Source of the DNA: Achromobacter sp. RTa
GTDB taxonomy: Bacteria > Pseudomonadota > Gammaproteobacteria > Burkholderiales > Burkholderiaceae_B
DNA: 64,000 nt
Direction of reading: 5' to 3'
Assembly: GCF_000757485.1 (NCBI RefSeq)
Contig: NZ_JPYO01000037.1
Span: 1 to 64,000, forward strand
Of this stretch, positions 54,516 to 63,665 are shown one piece after another. A program made the translations under genes and the position numbers. Within the stretch, counting starts at the first letter, position 1. Each line of letters begins with the position of its first letter. The notes under the pieces were generated by a model, which was not told the DNA's origin, did no database searches, and saw only the letters and a program-made list of their open reading frames with translations.

Positions 54516-55712
54516 ATGTCCGCCTCCCTGACCCCGGCCGCCGTGCAGGCGTTGCGCGCCCTTACCCCGGGCGCCCAAACCACCGTCCACTTCAACCACG
54601 CGGGCGCGTCGCTCCCGTCGGCCGCCACGCTGCAGGCGATTCATTCGCATCTGCACCGCGAAGCCACGCTGGGGCCGATGGAGGCCGGCGTGGCCTCGCG
54701 CGAACAGACGGAAAGGGCCCGAGTGCTGGCCGCCCGGCTGTTCAATGCGCAGCCTGACGAGATCGCGCTGACCGGCGGGAACTCATCGGGCTGGGGCGCC
54801 GCTTTCGCCGCGCTGCCGGCCTGGAAGCCTGGCGACCGCATCCTGGTCGGCCGCCATGAATGGGGCGGCAACCTGGCGGCGATGCGGCTCGCGGCGCAGC
54901 GCGCCGGCGCCACGCTGGAGGCCATTCCTTCTGACGACAGCGGCTGCGTGGATGCGCAGGCCCTGGAGGCCATGCTCGACGAGCGGGTGCGCCTGATCGC
55001 GTTGACCTGGCTGCCCGCCAACGGCGGATTGATCAACCCCGCCGCCGCCGTCGGACAAGTGGCGCGGCGGCACGGCATACCGTACTTCGTGGATGGGGCG
55101 CAAGCCGTCGGCCAGGTGCCGGTGGACGTGGCCGGGATCGGCTGCGACGTCTTGAGCGGAGCGGGACGCAAGGCGTTGCGCGGCCCGCGCGGCACCGGCC
55201 TGCTGTATGTGCGGCGAGGCTTCCTCGATACGCTGACCCCCGCTTTCGTGGACACGCATTCGGCGCCCCTGGGCCCGGACGGACAGCCCATGCTCCGCCA
55301 GGACGCCGCGCGCCTGGAGTCCGCGGAGAATTCCCTGGCGCTGCGCTGCGGCCTCGCCAACGCCTTGCAGGAAGCGCTGGACATCGGACTGGAATCCATC
55401 CGCGCGCGCATCGACGCCGTCGCCCAGTCCTTGCGCGCCGAATTGGCGGCCATCCCCGGCATCACCGTGCTGGATCAGGGCCGCGAACGCTCGGGCCTGG
55501 TGGCATTCAATCTGGCGGGCCAAGACGCTCCGTCGGTCCAGCGCGCCATGGCCGCGCAAGGCGTGACCATCGGCAGCAACGGCGTGCCCTACACGCCGCT
55601 GGACATGGAAGCCCGCGGGCTGAAGCAGATTGCGCGGGCTTCCGTCAGCTACCTGACCAGCGACGCGGAAATCGACCGGTTGCTGGAAGGGCTGCGTCGC
55701 CTGGCCGGCTAA
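54516..55712 (+). CDS. Class V aminotransferase-fold PLP enzyme
   Basis: 398 residues, fold type I. Asp193 and Gln196 in FVDGAQAVGQ bind the cofactor and Lys219 in GAGRKALRG is the Schiff-base lysine. Resembles isopenicillin-N epimerase/cysteine desulfurase-like proteins; the reaction is unknown. Its neighbour RidA suggests a lyase or transaminase releasing an imine. Its stop overlaps the convergent EamA gene by 4 bp. Confidence 0.9.
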   Translation: MSASLTPAAVQALRALTPGAQTTVHFNHAGASLPSAATLQAIHSHLHREATLGPMEAGVASREQTERARVLAARLFNAQPDEIALTGGNSSGWGAAFAALPAWKPGDRILVGRHEWGGNLAAMRLAAQRAGATLEAIPSDDSGCVDAQALEAMLDERVRLIALTWLPANGGLINPAAAVGQVARRHGIPYFVDGAQAVGQVPVDVAGIGCDVLSGAGRKALRGPRGTGLLYVRRGFLDTLTPAFVDTHSAPLGPDGQPMLRQDAARLESAENSLALRCGLANALQEALDIGLESIRARIDAVAQSLRAELAAIPGITVLDQGRERSGLVAFNLAGQDAPSVQRAMAAQGVTIGSNGVPYTPLDMEARGLKQIARASVSYLTSDAEIDRLLEGLRRLAG

Positions 55713-56608
55713 CCGGCCGCCTGGGCGCGGCGCGCAAAGGGCGACCACTTAGTGAAGACCAGCAGGTTGCCCAGCATCACCAGGCCCAGGCCCAGCAACG
55801 CATACGGCGTCCACTGATAGCCTTCGGCGTAGGACGAGACGCTCAGGGCCACGACCGGAAACAGCACCGTGCAGTACGCGGCGCGCGCCGGGCCCATCCG
55901 TCCGACCAGCGTCAGATAGGCGGTGAAGCCGACCACCGAGCCGAAAATGGCCAGGTAGAGCAGGGCGCCCACATAGGTGGCCGAGCCGTCGAAGCCGAAG
56001 GGCAGGTCCGCCGCCACGCAGCCGGCCAGCAGGATGACCGCGCCATAGAGCATGCTGTAGGCATTGCCCGTCAGGGGCCTGATGCCCGCGCGCTGCTGCA
56101 GGGACGACAGCATGTTCCCCGTGGAAAAACAGATGGTTCCCAGCAGCGCGAAACCCAGCCCCAACAGCGTTTCATGGCTGGCCTCCTGGCTGGCCAGCTC
56201 CGGCCAGAACAGCAGGACGAGCCCCGCAAAACCGAACACGCCGGCCACCATGACACGGGGCGCGATGCGCGTGCCGAACCAGAGGCGGGCGTTCAGCGCA
56301 TTCCACAGGGTGGCCGCCGAAAACACCACCGACACCAGGCCGCTGGGTATCCACTGCGTCGCCGTGTAGAAACACAGGAAATTCAGGCAGAACAGGCACA
56401 GCCCCTGGCCCACGCACAGCCAGTGCCCGCGCCGGTCCAGCCGCTGCAGCTTGCGGGTCAGCAGCAGGGCCGCGAACAGGATGAGGCCCGCCAGCGCGAA
56501 GCGGTAGAAGATCGACACCGGAATGGCGACCACGCCCAGTTGGAGCTTGATGGCGATCCAGGTGGTGCCCCAGATCACGACGGTGAGGAAATACAGGGAA
56601 AGGTTCAC
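55709..56608 (-). CDS. EamA/DMT-family transporter
   Basis: 299 residues with ten hydrophobic helices in two EamA repeats. Starts with FLTVVIWGTTWIAIKLQLG and has PSGLVSVVFSAATLW in the first repeat. Exporter-type permease of amino acids or other metabolites; the substrate is unknown. GTG 56608 is the likely start; no good SD is seen. Divergent from an AraC gene. Confidence 0.85.
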   Translation of the reverse strand: MNLSLYFLTVVIWGTTWIAIKLQLGVVAIPVSIFYRFALAGLILFAALLLTRKLQRLDRRGHWLCVGQGLCLFCLNFLCFYTATQWIPSGLVSVVFSAATLWNALNARLWFGTRIAPRVMVAGVFGFAGLVLLFWPELASQEASHETLLGLGFALLGTICFSTGNMLSSLQQRAGIRPLTGNAYSMLYGAVILLAGCVAADLPFGFDGSATYVGALLYLAIFGSVVGFTAYLTLVGRMGPARAAYCTVLFPVVALSVSSYAEGYQWTPYALLGLGLVMLGNLLVFTKWSPFARRAQAAG

Positions 56609-56794
56609 GTTGCGGCTTGCTGCGAGGCGGAAATAGGGACGGGAACGCGGCGGCCCGACGGCCGCCCCGGAACACCAGTGTGCGCTTGCAGCCCCCGGAC
56701 GGATTGCCGTTTCTTGCGGTTTTTGTTCGCCGCCGGGCCTCTCAAGGGCAAAAAGCCTCCCCTCCGGGAGCAATCGCAGTAGCATTTCAATCCT

Positions 56795-57685
56795 ATGGTT
56801 TCCGTTGCTTCGGCCCCGGCCGATTTCTCCGTCTTTCGCACGCTGTCGCGCTCCACCGCGACGCTGCAGCGCGCCGCCCCGCTGGGCGAAGGCCTCGCGA
56901 TCTCGCAATGGTCGCGCAGCGCCCGCGAAACCCTGGGCTACGAAACGCCCGGCCACCATACGCTCTCGCTCTATCTGCACGGCGGCGACAAGTCGTTCCG
57001 CTTGGGCCAGGACTCGCTGCATGGCGGCGCCGGCAAGTTCTGCGTCCTGCCGGCCGAACACCACTCGCGCTGGAGCATGAACGATCCGGTGCATTTCCTG
57101 CATCTGTACATCGCGCCGGAGCGCCTGGCCCGCGAGGCCGTCATGCGGCTGGACTGCGAGCCTCGCACACTGGAATTGCGCGATCGCACCTACATCCACG
57201 ATGACTCGCTGATCGATGTCTGCAGGCAGTTGCTGGGCACCGACTGGGCCCAGCCCGCCGACCGCCTCGCGGCCAGCAGCGCCGGCGAGACGGTGCTGCA
57301 CCACCTGCTGAACCAGGGCGTCGCGCGCAAGGCCGGCGCGCCGGTGAAAGGCGGGCTTGCCCCCCGCGTGCGCCGGCGCGTCATGGACTACGTGGACGCG
57401 CATCTCGCCGAACCGCTCACGCTGGACCGGCTGGCGGGCGTGGCCGCGCTGTCCACCTACCACTTCGCCCGCATGTTCCATGCCTCTTTCGGCGAGCCGC
57501 CTCATGCCTGGGTCAGGGCCCGGCGCCTGGCGCGCGCTCGCAGCCTGCTGGAAACCGGCAAGAGCGACCTGGCCGGCATCGCCCAGGCCAGCGGCTTCGG
57601 CAACGCCAGCCATCTGGCGCGCGTCTTCCGCGACGCCATCGGCGTCACGCCCGGCCAGTACCGCGGCGCCCGCGGCAGGCACTAG
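56795..57685 (+). CDS. AraC-family transcriptional regulator
   Basis: 296 residues with an N-terminal sensing domain and two HTHs in the C-terminal 100 residues (LTLDRLAGVAALSTYHFARMFHASFG and DLAGIAQASGFGNASHLARVFRDAIG, in two parts). Divergent from the EamA transporter, which it may regulate. Confidence 0.9.
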   Translation: MVSVASAPADFSVFRTLSRSTATLQRAAPLGEGLAISQWSRSARETLGYETPGHHTLSLYLHGGDKSFRLGQDSLHGGAGKFCVLPAEHHSRWSMNDPVHFLHLYIAPERLAREAVMRLDCEPRTLELRDRTYIHDDSLIDVCRQLLGTDWAQPADRLAASSAGETVLHHLLNQGVARKAGAPVKGGLAPRVRRRVMDYVDAHLAEPLTLDRLAGVAALSTYHFARMFHASFGEPPHAWVRARRLARARSLLETGKSDLAGIAQASGFGNASHLARVFRDAIGVTPGQYRGARGRH

Positions 57686-57770
57686 CACGGCCGTCCGACC
57701 CCGTTTCCGCACCCGCCCGGTCTACAATGACGCACCGCCCTTAGGCCTGACCGCGCCCCTGCCCGACGCG

Positions 57771-59213
57771 ATGCCGTCCTCGACCTCTCGCGACTTTGCC
57801 CCTTTGGCCGAACCCGCCACCCCAAGCCATTTGCGAGCGCATTGGCTGGCGGAACTCGTCCGCCTGCGCGAAGCGCACTGGGGGCCCCTCGAAGACGCGG
57901 ATGCGGTCCGGCGGGCGCGCCAGCTGGACGCAGGCCTGCCCGAGCGCATCCTGGCCCGCGCCGAACTGCTCGCGCAGCGCGAACGGCTGGCCTCCCCGGT
58001 CGACGCCTGGCGCCGCAGCGCGCTGGGCATTCTGGCCGCGCTGTTCGTGCTGGCCGCGATCTCCGGCGCCGCCGCCGCGCTGGGCGCGCTGGGCGACGGC
58101 TCACGGCCGGTCAACGTCCTGTGGGCCCTGGGCGCGCTGCTGGGCCTGCATGCGCTGACCTTCCTGCTGTGGCTGGGCAGCTTCCTGTTCAAGGCCTCCG
58201 CCGCAACGGGGCTGGGGCGCCTCTGGCTCTGGGCCACGCGCAAGCTCGCCCGCGGCCCAGACGGCGCACTGGTCCCGCAGGCGTTCCTGAACCTGCTGGC
58301 CCGCGCGGGCGCCTTGCGCGGCCTGTTTGGGGCCATCAGCCACCTGCTGTGGCTGACGGCCCTGTGCGCCGCGCTGGCCACCTTACTGGCCGTGCTGTCG
58401 ACCGCCAGCTACCGCTTCATCTGGGCCACCACCTTGCTGGCGCCCGACACCTTCGTGTCGCTCACTCAGGCCATAGGCTGGCTTCCGGCCCATCTGGGCT
58501 TTCCCATGCCGGACGCCGCCGTGGTCCGCGCCAGCGACGGCACGCAGGCCCTGTCCGCCGACGCGCAAGTGCAGTGGTCGATCTGGCTGATCGGCGTGCT
58601 GGTCGTGTACGGCATCCTGCCGCGCCTGCTGGCCGGAGCCCTATGCGCGGCCAGCACGCTGCGCGCGCTGCGCGGCTTGCGCGTCGATCCCGCGCTGCCG
58701 GGCTTTTCCGCCTTGCGCGACAGGCTGGAGCCTCCCGCCCTGTCCACGGGCATCGACCGTCCCGTCGACCCGCTGCACGAGCCGCGGGTACGCGCCGCAA
58801 CTCCGGCAAGCCTGGACGGCCGGCCCGTCGTGCTGGGCCTGGAACTGCCTCCTGACCTGACGTGGCCGCCTGCGGACGTGCCCGAGGCCGTGCAGCAGGC
58901 CGGCAATCTGGATACCCGCGAAGAGCGCAACCGCGTGCTGGACGCGCTGGCCCAGGCCGCCGCCCCCCGCCTCCTGATCGCCTGCGACGCCCGCCAGACC
59001 CCTGATCGCGGCACGCTGTCCCTGATCGCCGAACTCGCGGCCCACGCGGCGCAGACCCGCGTCTGGCTCATACCGCCGCGCGCAGGCGCGGATGCCGCCG
59101 CCACCCGTGCCCCGCTGTGGCGCGACCGCCTGCTCGCGCTGGGCCTGCCCGCGGACGCCATCGTGCAGGCGCCCGCCGCCCCGTTCACGTGGCTGGAGTC
59201 CGGCCGTGCCTGA
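57771..59213 (+). CDS. DUF2868 membrane protein
   Basis: 480 residues: a cytoplasmic N-terminus, four or so hydrophobic helices (about 82-105, 112-135, 180-210, 265-290) and a soluble C-terminal half with no known motif. Matches the DUF2868 family, whose genes often precede a GTPase/DUF3482 gene. Here they overlap by 8 bp, so they are translated together. Function unknown. Confidence 0.85.
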   Translation: MPSSTSRDFAPLAEPATPSHLRAHWLAELVRLREAHWGPLEDADAVRRARQLDAGLPERILARAELLAQRERLASPVDAWRRSALGILAALFVLAAISGAAAALGALGDGSRPVNVLWALGALLGLHALTFLLWLGSFLFKASAATGLGRLWLWATRKLARGPDGALVPQAFLNLLARAGALRGLFGAISHLLWLTALCAALATLLAVLSTASYRFIWATTLLAPDTFVSLTQAIGWLPAHLGFPMPDAAVVRASDGTQALSADAQVQWSIWLIGVLVVYGILPRLLAGALCAASTLRALRGLRVDPALPGFSALRDRLEPPALSTGIDRPVDPLHEPRVRAATPASLDGRPVVLGLELPPDLTWPPADVPEAVQQAGNLDTREERNRVLDALAQAAAPRLLIACDARQTPDRGTLSLIAELAAHAAQTRVWLIPPRAGADAAATRAPLWRDRLLALGLPADAIVQAPAAPFTWLESGRA

Positions 59214-60594
59214 CGACTTGATCAAGATCGCGCTGGTCGGCCACACCAATACCGGCAAGACATCGCTATTGCGCACGTTGACCCGCGACACCGGTTTCGG
59301 CGAAGTCGCCGACAGCCCCGGCACCACGCGCCACGTCGAAGGCGCGCGCCTGCGGCTGGAAGGACGCGCGGTGCTGGAATGGTTCGACACGCCGGGCATG
59401 GAAGACAGCATCTCCCTGCTCGAGTACCTGGAACGGCTGGACCGTCCCGGCGAACGGCTGGACGGCCCCGCTCGCATCCGCCGCTTCCTGGACACGCCCG
59501 AGGCGCACGGCCGCTATGAGCAGGAAGCCCGGGTGCTGGCCAAGATGCTGGATTGCGACGCGGCCCTGTACGTCATCGACGCGCGCGATCCCGTGCTGGG
59601 CAAGCACCGCGACGAGCTCGCCATCCTCGCCGCCTGCGGCCGACCCTTGCTGCCGGTGCTGAACTTCGTCAACGCGCCTGCGCACCGGGCGGATGAATGG
59701 CGCGATGCCATGGCCCGCCTGGGGCTGCACGCAGTGGTGGAATTCGACACCGTCGCGCCTCCCCTGGACGGCGAGCAGCAGCTCTACGCCAAGCTCGGCG
59801 TCCTGCTGGACCGCCATGCCGCCGCGCTGGCGCGGCTGTCCGACAGCCTGGCCGCCCAGCGCCGCGCGCGCCGCGGCTCCGCTTATGAAATGCTGGCCGA
59901 CCTGCTGGTCGACGCGGCCGCCCTCCACCTGTCCAGCGCCAGCGACGAAGCGGCGCTGGTGGCCGCCTCGAACCGGCTGCGCGAACAGGTGCGGCAGCGC
60001 GAGCAGGCCTGCGTGGACGCGCTGCTGGCGCTCTACAACTTCCGCCGCTCCGATTTCGCCGACGACGCGCTGCCGCTGGAGGGCGAGCGCTGGGGCATGG
60101 ACCTGTTCCATCCCCAGGCATTGAAGGACATGGGCGTGCAGGTCGGCATGGGCGCTGCCGCCGGCGCGATGGCGGGCGCCGCGGTGGACCTGTTCAGCGC
60201 CGGCCTCAGCCTCGGCACCGGCATGCTGATCGGCGCCGCCGCCGGCGGTCTTTGGCAAGGCGTCGAAAAGCTGGGCAAGCGCGTGGCCGGCAAATTGCGC
60301 GGCTGGCGCGAGATCAGCGTCGACGACGCCGTGCTGCGCCTGCTGGCGCTGCGGCAGCGGCAACTGATCGAGGCACTGGAACGCCGCGGCCATGCCGCGC
60401 GCGAGCCGCTGAAACTGGATCGCCCGGATGACGAGGCCTGGCGCAAGGGCCCGCTGCCCGAGGCCCTGAAGGAAGCGCGCAGCCGGCCCGAATGGTCGGC
60501 CCTGGGCGAGCACTACGAAGACAGCGACCGCCGCAAGCGCGTCGTGGCCGAATTGGCGAAAACCCTTGCCGAAGCGCCGCTGCCCGCGGCATGA
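59206..60594 (+). CDS. GTPase with DUF3482 domain
   Basis: 462 residues, Era-like G domain with P-loop GHTNTGKT (12-19), switch/G3 DTPG (61-64), but no plain NKxD (the G4 region reads LNFVNAP). The C-terminal half is the DUF3482 region with a Gly/Ala-rich membrane-active stretch near residues 309-345. GTG start follows GGAG by seven bases. Coupled to DUF2868; function unknown. Confidence 0.86.
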   Translation: MPDDLIKIALVGHTNTGKTSLLRTLTRDTGFGEVADSPGTTRHVEGARLRLEGRAVLEWFDTPGMEDSISLLEYLERLDRPGERLDGPARIRRFLDTPEAHGRYEQEARVLAKMLDCDAALYVIDARDPVLGKHRDELAILAACGRPLLPVLNFVNAPAHRADEWRDAMARLGLHAVVEFDTVAPPLDGEQQLYAKLGVLLDRHAAALARLSDSLAAQRRARRGSAYEMLADLLVDAAALHLSSASDEAALVAASNRLREQVRQREQACVDALLALYNFRRSDFADDALPLEGERWGMDLFHPQALKDMGVQVGMGAAAGAMAGAAVDLFSAGLSLGTGMLIGAAAGGLWQGVEKLGKRVAGKLRGWREISVDDAVLRLLALRQRQLIEALERRGHAAREPLKLDRPDDEAWRKGPLPEALKEARSRPEWSALGEHYEDSDRRKRVVAELAKTLAEAPLPAA

Positions 60595-60671
60595 CCGCCA
60601 TGCCCGCGAGCGCCGGGGCACCCACCATTCAAGGCTGCCCGCAAGCGCGTACTAACCCCAATCCAAACCGA

Positions 60672-60699
60672 TTGACGCTTAAACGAATGCGTCTATAAG
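60672..60699 (+). promoter_or_regulatory. Sigma-70 promoter of dpp-like operon
   Basis: TTGACG (60672-60677), 16-bp spacer, TATAAG (60694-60699). An inverted repeat AAACGAAT-N11-ATTCGTTT (60681-60707) spans the -10 box and could be an operator. Leaves a leader of about 250 nt before the ATG. Confidence 0.5.
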
Positions 60700-60769
60700 A
60701 TTCGTTTTGCATCGGCACGGGTCCGTCCCCGTCCTGATAGTCATAAGGTCACAAGGGGTTGGGTCGATC

Positions 60770-60871
60770 GTGAAGTCGAAGTCCTACGCAGTGATTCCTG
60801 TCAGCGCCATGATCGGCCCGCGCGCGGTTCGCGCCGCGCTCCGCTCGACCCCACTCCGCCTTTCGTCGTAA
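60770..60871 (+). CDS. Possible 33-residue leader peptide
   Basis: GTG start, 33 codons and TAA stop, within the long leader before the peptide-binding gene. AGGGG lies 11 bases upstream. The product is basic with a C-terminal RAALRSTPLRLSS. It ends 88 bp before the next ATG. The leader also holds a GC-rich stretch (60890-60915). No homologue known to me; coding is plausible, not shown. Confidence 0.35.
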   Translation: MKSKSYAVIPVSAMIGPRAVRAALRSTPLRLSS

Positions 60872-60959
60872 GCAGCAACGCCATGCCCCCGCCCTGGACG
60901 GGGCCGGGGCCCTATCACTTCTGTCGCGCTACCCGCGCACTACACGGAGCATGAGGGCT

Positions 60960-62567
60960 ATGCGTAATTTTCCCCACCTGAAGCAAGCGGCGCTGGCTGC
61001 GGCCGTCGCGGCATCGCTGGCGTTCAGCGCCGGCGCGGCCGCCAAGACTTTCCATTGGTCGTACCAGGGCGACGCCACGTCCATGGATCCGATGGCCCTG
61101 AACGAGACGTTCACGCTGGGTTTCCAGGGCAACATCTACGAAACGCTGGCCGGCTACGACGGCAACCTGAAGCTGACCCCGCTGCTTGCGGAAAGCTGGG
61201 AAAACCCCGAGCCCACCAAGTGGGTGTTCAAGCTGCGCAAGGGCGTGAAGTTCCATGACGGCTCGCCGTTTACGGCGGACGACGTCATCTTCTCCTGGAA
61301 GCGCAGCCTGACGCCGGGCTCCGACATGAAGGGCTACGGCGCCAAGGCATCCGACATCAAGAAGGTGGACGACTACACCATCGAAGTCACCACCCCCACG
61401 CCCAACCCTATCCTGCCGCGCGAATGGGTGTTCCTGTACATCATGAGCAAGTCGTGGTCGGAGAAGAACAAGACCACCGAGGCCACCAACGTCAAAGGCG
61501 ACAACCAGGGCAACTACGCCAACCTGCACGCCAACGGCACCGGCCCCTTCATGCTGGCCGAACGCCAGCCCGACGTGAAGACGGTGCTCAAGCGCTTCGA
61601 CGGCTACTGGAACAAGAACATCAAGACCAATGTGGACGAGGTTATCTTCCAGCCGATCACGCAGGAAGCCACCCGCGTCGCGGCGCTGATCTCCGGCGAG
61701 ATGGACCTGGTGCAGCCGGTGCCGGTGCAGGACTGGAAGCGCCTGGAAGACGCGAAGGGCGTGAAGCCGCTGACCGCGCCCGAAGCGCGCGCCATCTTCA
61801 TCGGCATGGACCAGGACCGCGACGAACTGCTGTTCTCGGACGTGAAGGGCAAGAACCCCTTCAAGGATCCCAAGGTGCGCGAAGCGGTCGTGCTGGCCGT
61901 GGACACCAAGGCCATCAACGAGAAGATCATGCGCGGCGCGGCCAAGCCGCTGGGTTCGCTCATCGCCACCTCCATCAACGGCTATGACGAGTCCTTCGGC
62001 GCGCCCTACAAGCCGGATCCCGAGCGCGCCAAGAAGCTGCTGGCCGAGGCGGGCTACCCGAAGGGTTTCACGGTCACCATGGACTGCCCGAACGACCGCT
62101 ACGTCAATGACGAAAAGGTCTGCCAGGCGGTCGCGGGCATGCTGGCGCGCGTGGGCATCAAGATCAACCTGCTGGCGCAGACCAAGTCGAAGTACTTCGG
62201 CAAGATCCTGTTGCAGGCCGGCAACCAGACCAGCATGTACATGCTGGGCTGGACGCCCAGCTCGACCGACGCGCACAACACGCTGCTGAACCTGACCTCC
62301 TGCCGCAACGCCAAGACGGCCGCCGGTCAGTTCAACCTGGGCGGCTACTGCAACAAGAAGGTCGACGAGCTCACCGACAAGATCGGCGTGGAAACCGACC
62401 AGGCCAAGCGCAACGCGATGATCAAGGAAGCCTTCGGCATCGTGCGCAACGACTACGGCTACCTGCCGCTGCACCAGCAGCCCATGTCCTGGGGCGTGAA
62501 GGAAAACATCCAGGTCGTCCAGCGCGCCGACGACGTGCTGGACCTGCGCGACGTCGTCCTGCCGTAA
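60960..62567 (+). CDS. dppA: Dipeptide-type ABC transporter substrate-binding protein
   Basis: 535 residues, family 5 solute-binding protein (DppA/OppA). Signal peptide (about 1-26, ending AGAAA). Has the conserved LNETFTLG/ENPEPTKWVFKLRKGVKFHDGSPFTADDV pattern (split over residues 37-105). Periplasmic receptor for dipeptides or similar. ATG 60960 chosen; 60951 has an SD too close. Followed by dppB and dppC; ATPase genes are beyond the window. Confidence 0.93.
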   Translation: MRNFPHLKQAALAAAVAASLAFSAGAAAKTFHWSYQGDATSMDPMALNETFTLGFQGNIYETLAGYDGNLKLTPLLAESWENPEPTKWVFKLRKGVKFHDGSPFTADDVIFSWKRSLTPGSDMKGYGAKASDIKKVDDYTIEVTTPTPNPILPREWVFLYIMSKSWSEKNKTTEATNVKGDNQGNYANLHANGTGPFMLAERQPDVKTVLKRFDGYWNKNIKTNVDEVIFQPITQEATRVAALISGEMDLVQPVPVQDWKRLEDAKGVKPLTAPEARAIFIGMDQDRDELLFSDVKGKNPFKDPKVREAVVLAVDTKAINEKIMRGAAKPLGSLIATSINGYDESFGAPYKPDPERAKKLLAEAGYPKGFTVTMDCPNDRYVNDEKVCQAVAGMLARVGIKINLLAQTKSKYFGKILLQAGNQTSMYMLGWTPSSTDAHNTLLNLTSCRNAKTAAGQFNLGGYCNKKVDELTDKIGVETDQAKRNAMIKEAFGIVRNDYGYLPLHQQPMSWGVKENIQVVQRADDVLDLRDVVLP

Positions 62568-62683
62568 TCCGGCGACGCGGATCCTGGGCGGCCATGCCGC
62601 CCGGGCGCGCCCGGCCCAGCCCCGGTTCCCGCCATCCGCGGGGAACGCGGCCCGGCGTCAAATGAACAAGAGGGCTCCCCACA

Positions 62684-63655
62684 ATGCTTTCCTTTATTGC
62701 GCAACGACTCATCCAGTCGGTGCTGGTGATGTTGACGGTGGCGCTGATCGCGTTCGCCATGTTCCGCTACGTAGGCGACCCGATCGCCAGCATGGTCGGC
62801 CAGGACACGACTCCTGAACAACGCGCGCAACTGCGCGAACAGCTTGGCCTGGACGACCCCTTCGTGGTGCAGTACGCGCATTTCATCGCCGATGCCGTGC
62901 GCGGGGACTTCGGCATTTCGTACCGCCATCGCCGCCCCGTCAGCGAGCTGCTCGAAGAGCGCATGCCGGCCACGCTGGAACTGTCTTTCGTTTCCGCGGT
63001 GATGGCGCTGGTGCTCGGCATACCGATGGGCATCTACACCGCGCTCAAGCGCCACGGCGTGCTGTCCAAGGCCTTCATGGCGATATCCCTGGCCGGCATA
63101 TCGCTGCCCACATTCCTGATCGGGATACTGCTCATCCTGTTCTTCGGAGTCCAGCTCCGCTGGCTGCCCAGCTTCGGCCGCGGCGACGTGGTGAGCCTGG
63201 GATGGTGGACGACCGGCTTCCTGACCAAGTCGGGCTGGTTGGCGCTGATCATGCCCGCGATCACGCTGGCGCTCTTCCAGATGACGTTGATCATGCGGCT
63301 GGTCCGCGCCGAAATGCTGGAAGTGCTGCGCGCCGATTTCATCAAGTTCGCGCGGGCCCGCGGCCTGCCGGAGCGGCTGATCAATTTCCGCCATGCGCTG
63401 AAGAACACGATGGTGCCCGTCATCACCATCACCGGGCTGCAGCTGGGCTCCATCATCGCGTTCGCCATCATTACGGAAACCGTGTTCCAGTGGCCCGGCA
63501 TGGGCCTGCTGTTCATCCAGGCCATCAGCATGGTGGACATTCCCGTGATGGCGGCCTACCTGGTGCTGATCGCCTTCATGTTCGTGCTCATCAACCTCGT
63601 CGTCGACCTGCTGTACTTCGCGGTCGACCCCCGTCTGCGCGTGCAGAGCAAATAG
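62684..63655 (+). CDS. dppB: Dipeptide-type ABC transporter permease DppB
   Basis: 323 residues with six membrane helices, and the binding-protein-dependent permease motif around EMLEVLRADFIKFARARGLPE. N-terminal FIAQRLIQSVLVMLTVAL begins the first helix. Third-party ATPases needed are not in view. 10 bp before dppC. Confidence 0.93.
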   Translation: MLSFIAQRLIQSVLVMLTVALIAFAMFRYVGDPIASMVGQDTTPEQRAQLREQLGLDDPFVVQYAHFIADAVRGDFGISYRHRRPVSELLEERMPATLELSFVSAVMALVLGIPMGIYTALKRHGVLSKAFMAISLAGISLPTFLIGILLILFFGVQLRWLPSFGRGDVVSLGWWTTGFLTKSGWLALIMPAITLALFQMTLIMRLVRAEMLEVLRADFIKFARARGLPERLINFRHALKNTMVPVITITGLQLGSIIAFAIITETVFQWPGMGLLFIQAISMVDIPVMAAYLVLIAFMFVLINLVVDLLYFAVDPRLRVQSK

Positions 63656-63665
63656 AGGATTTATC

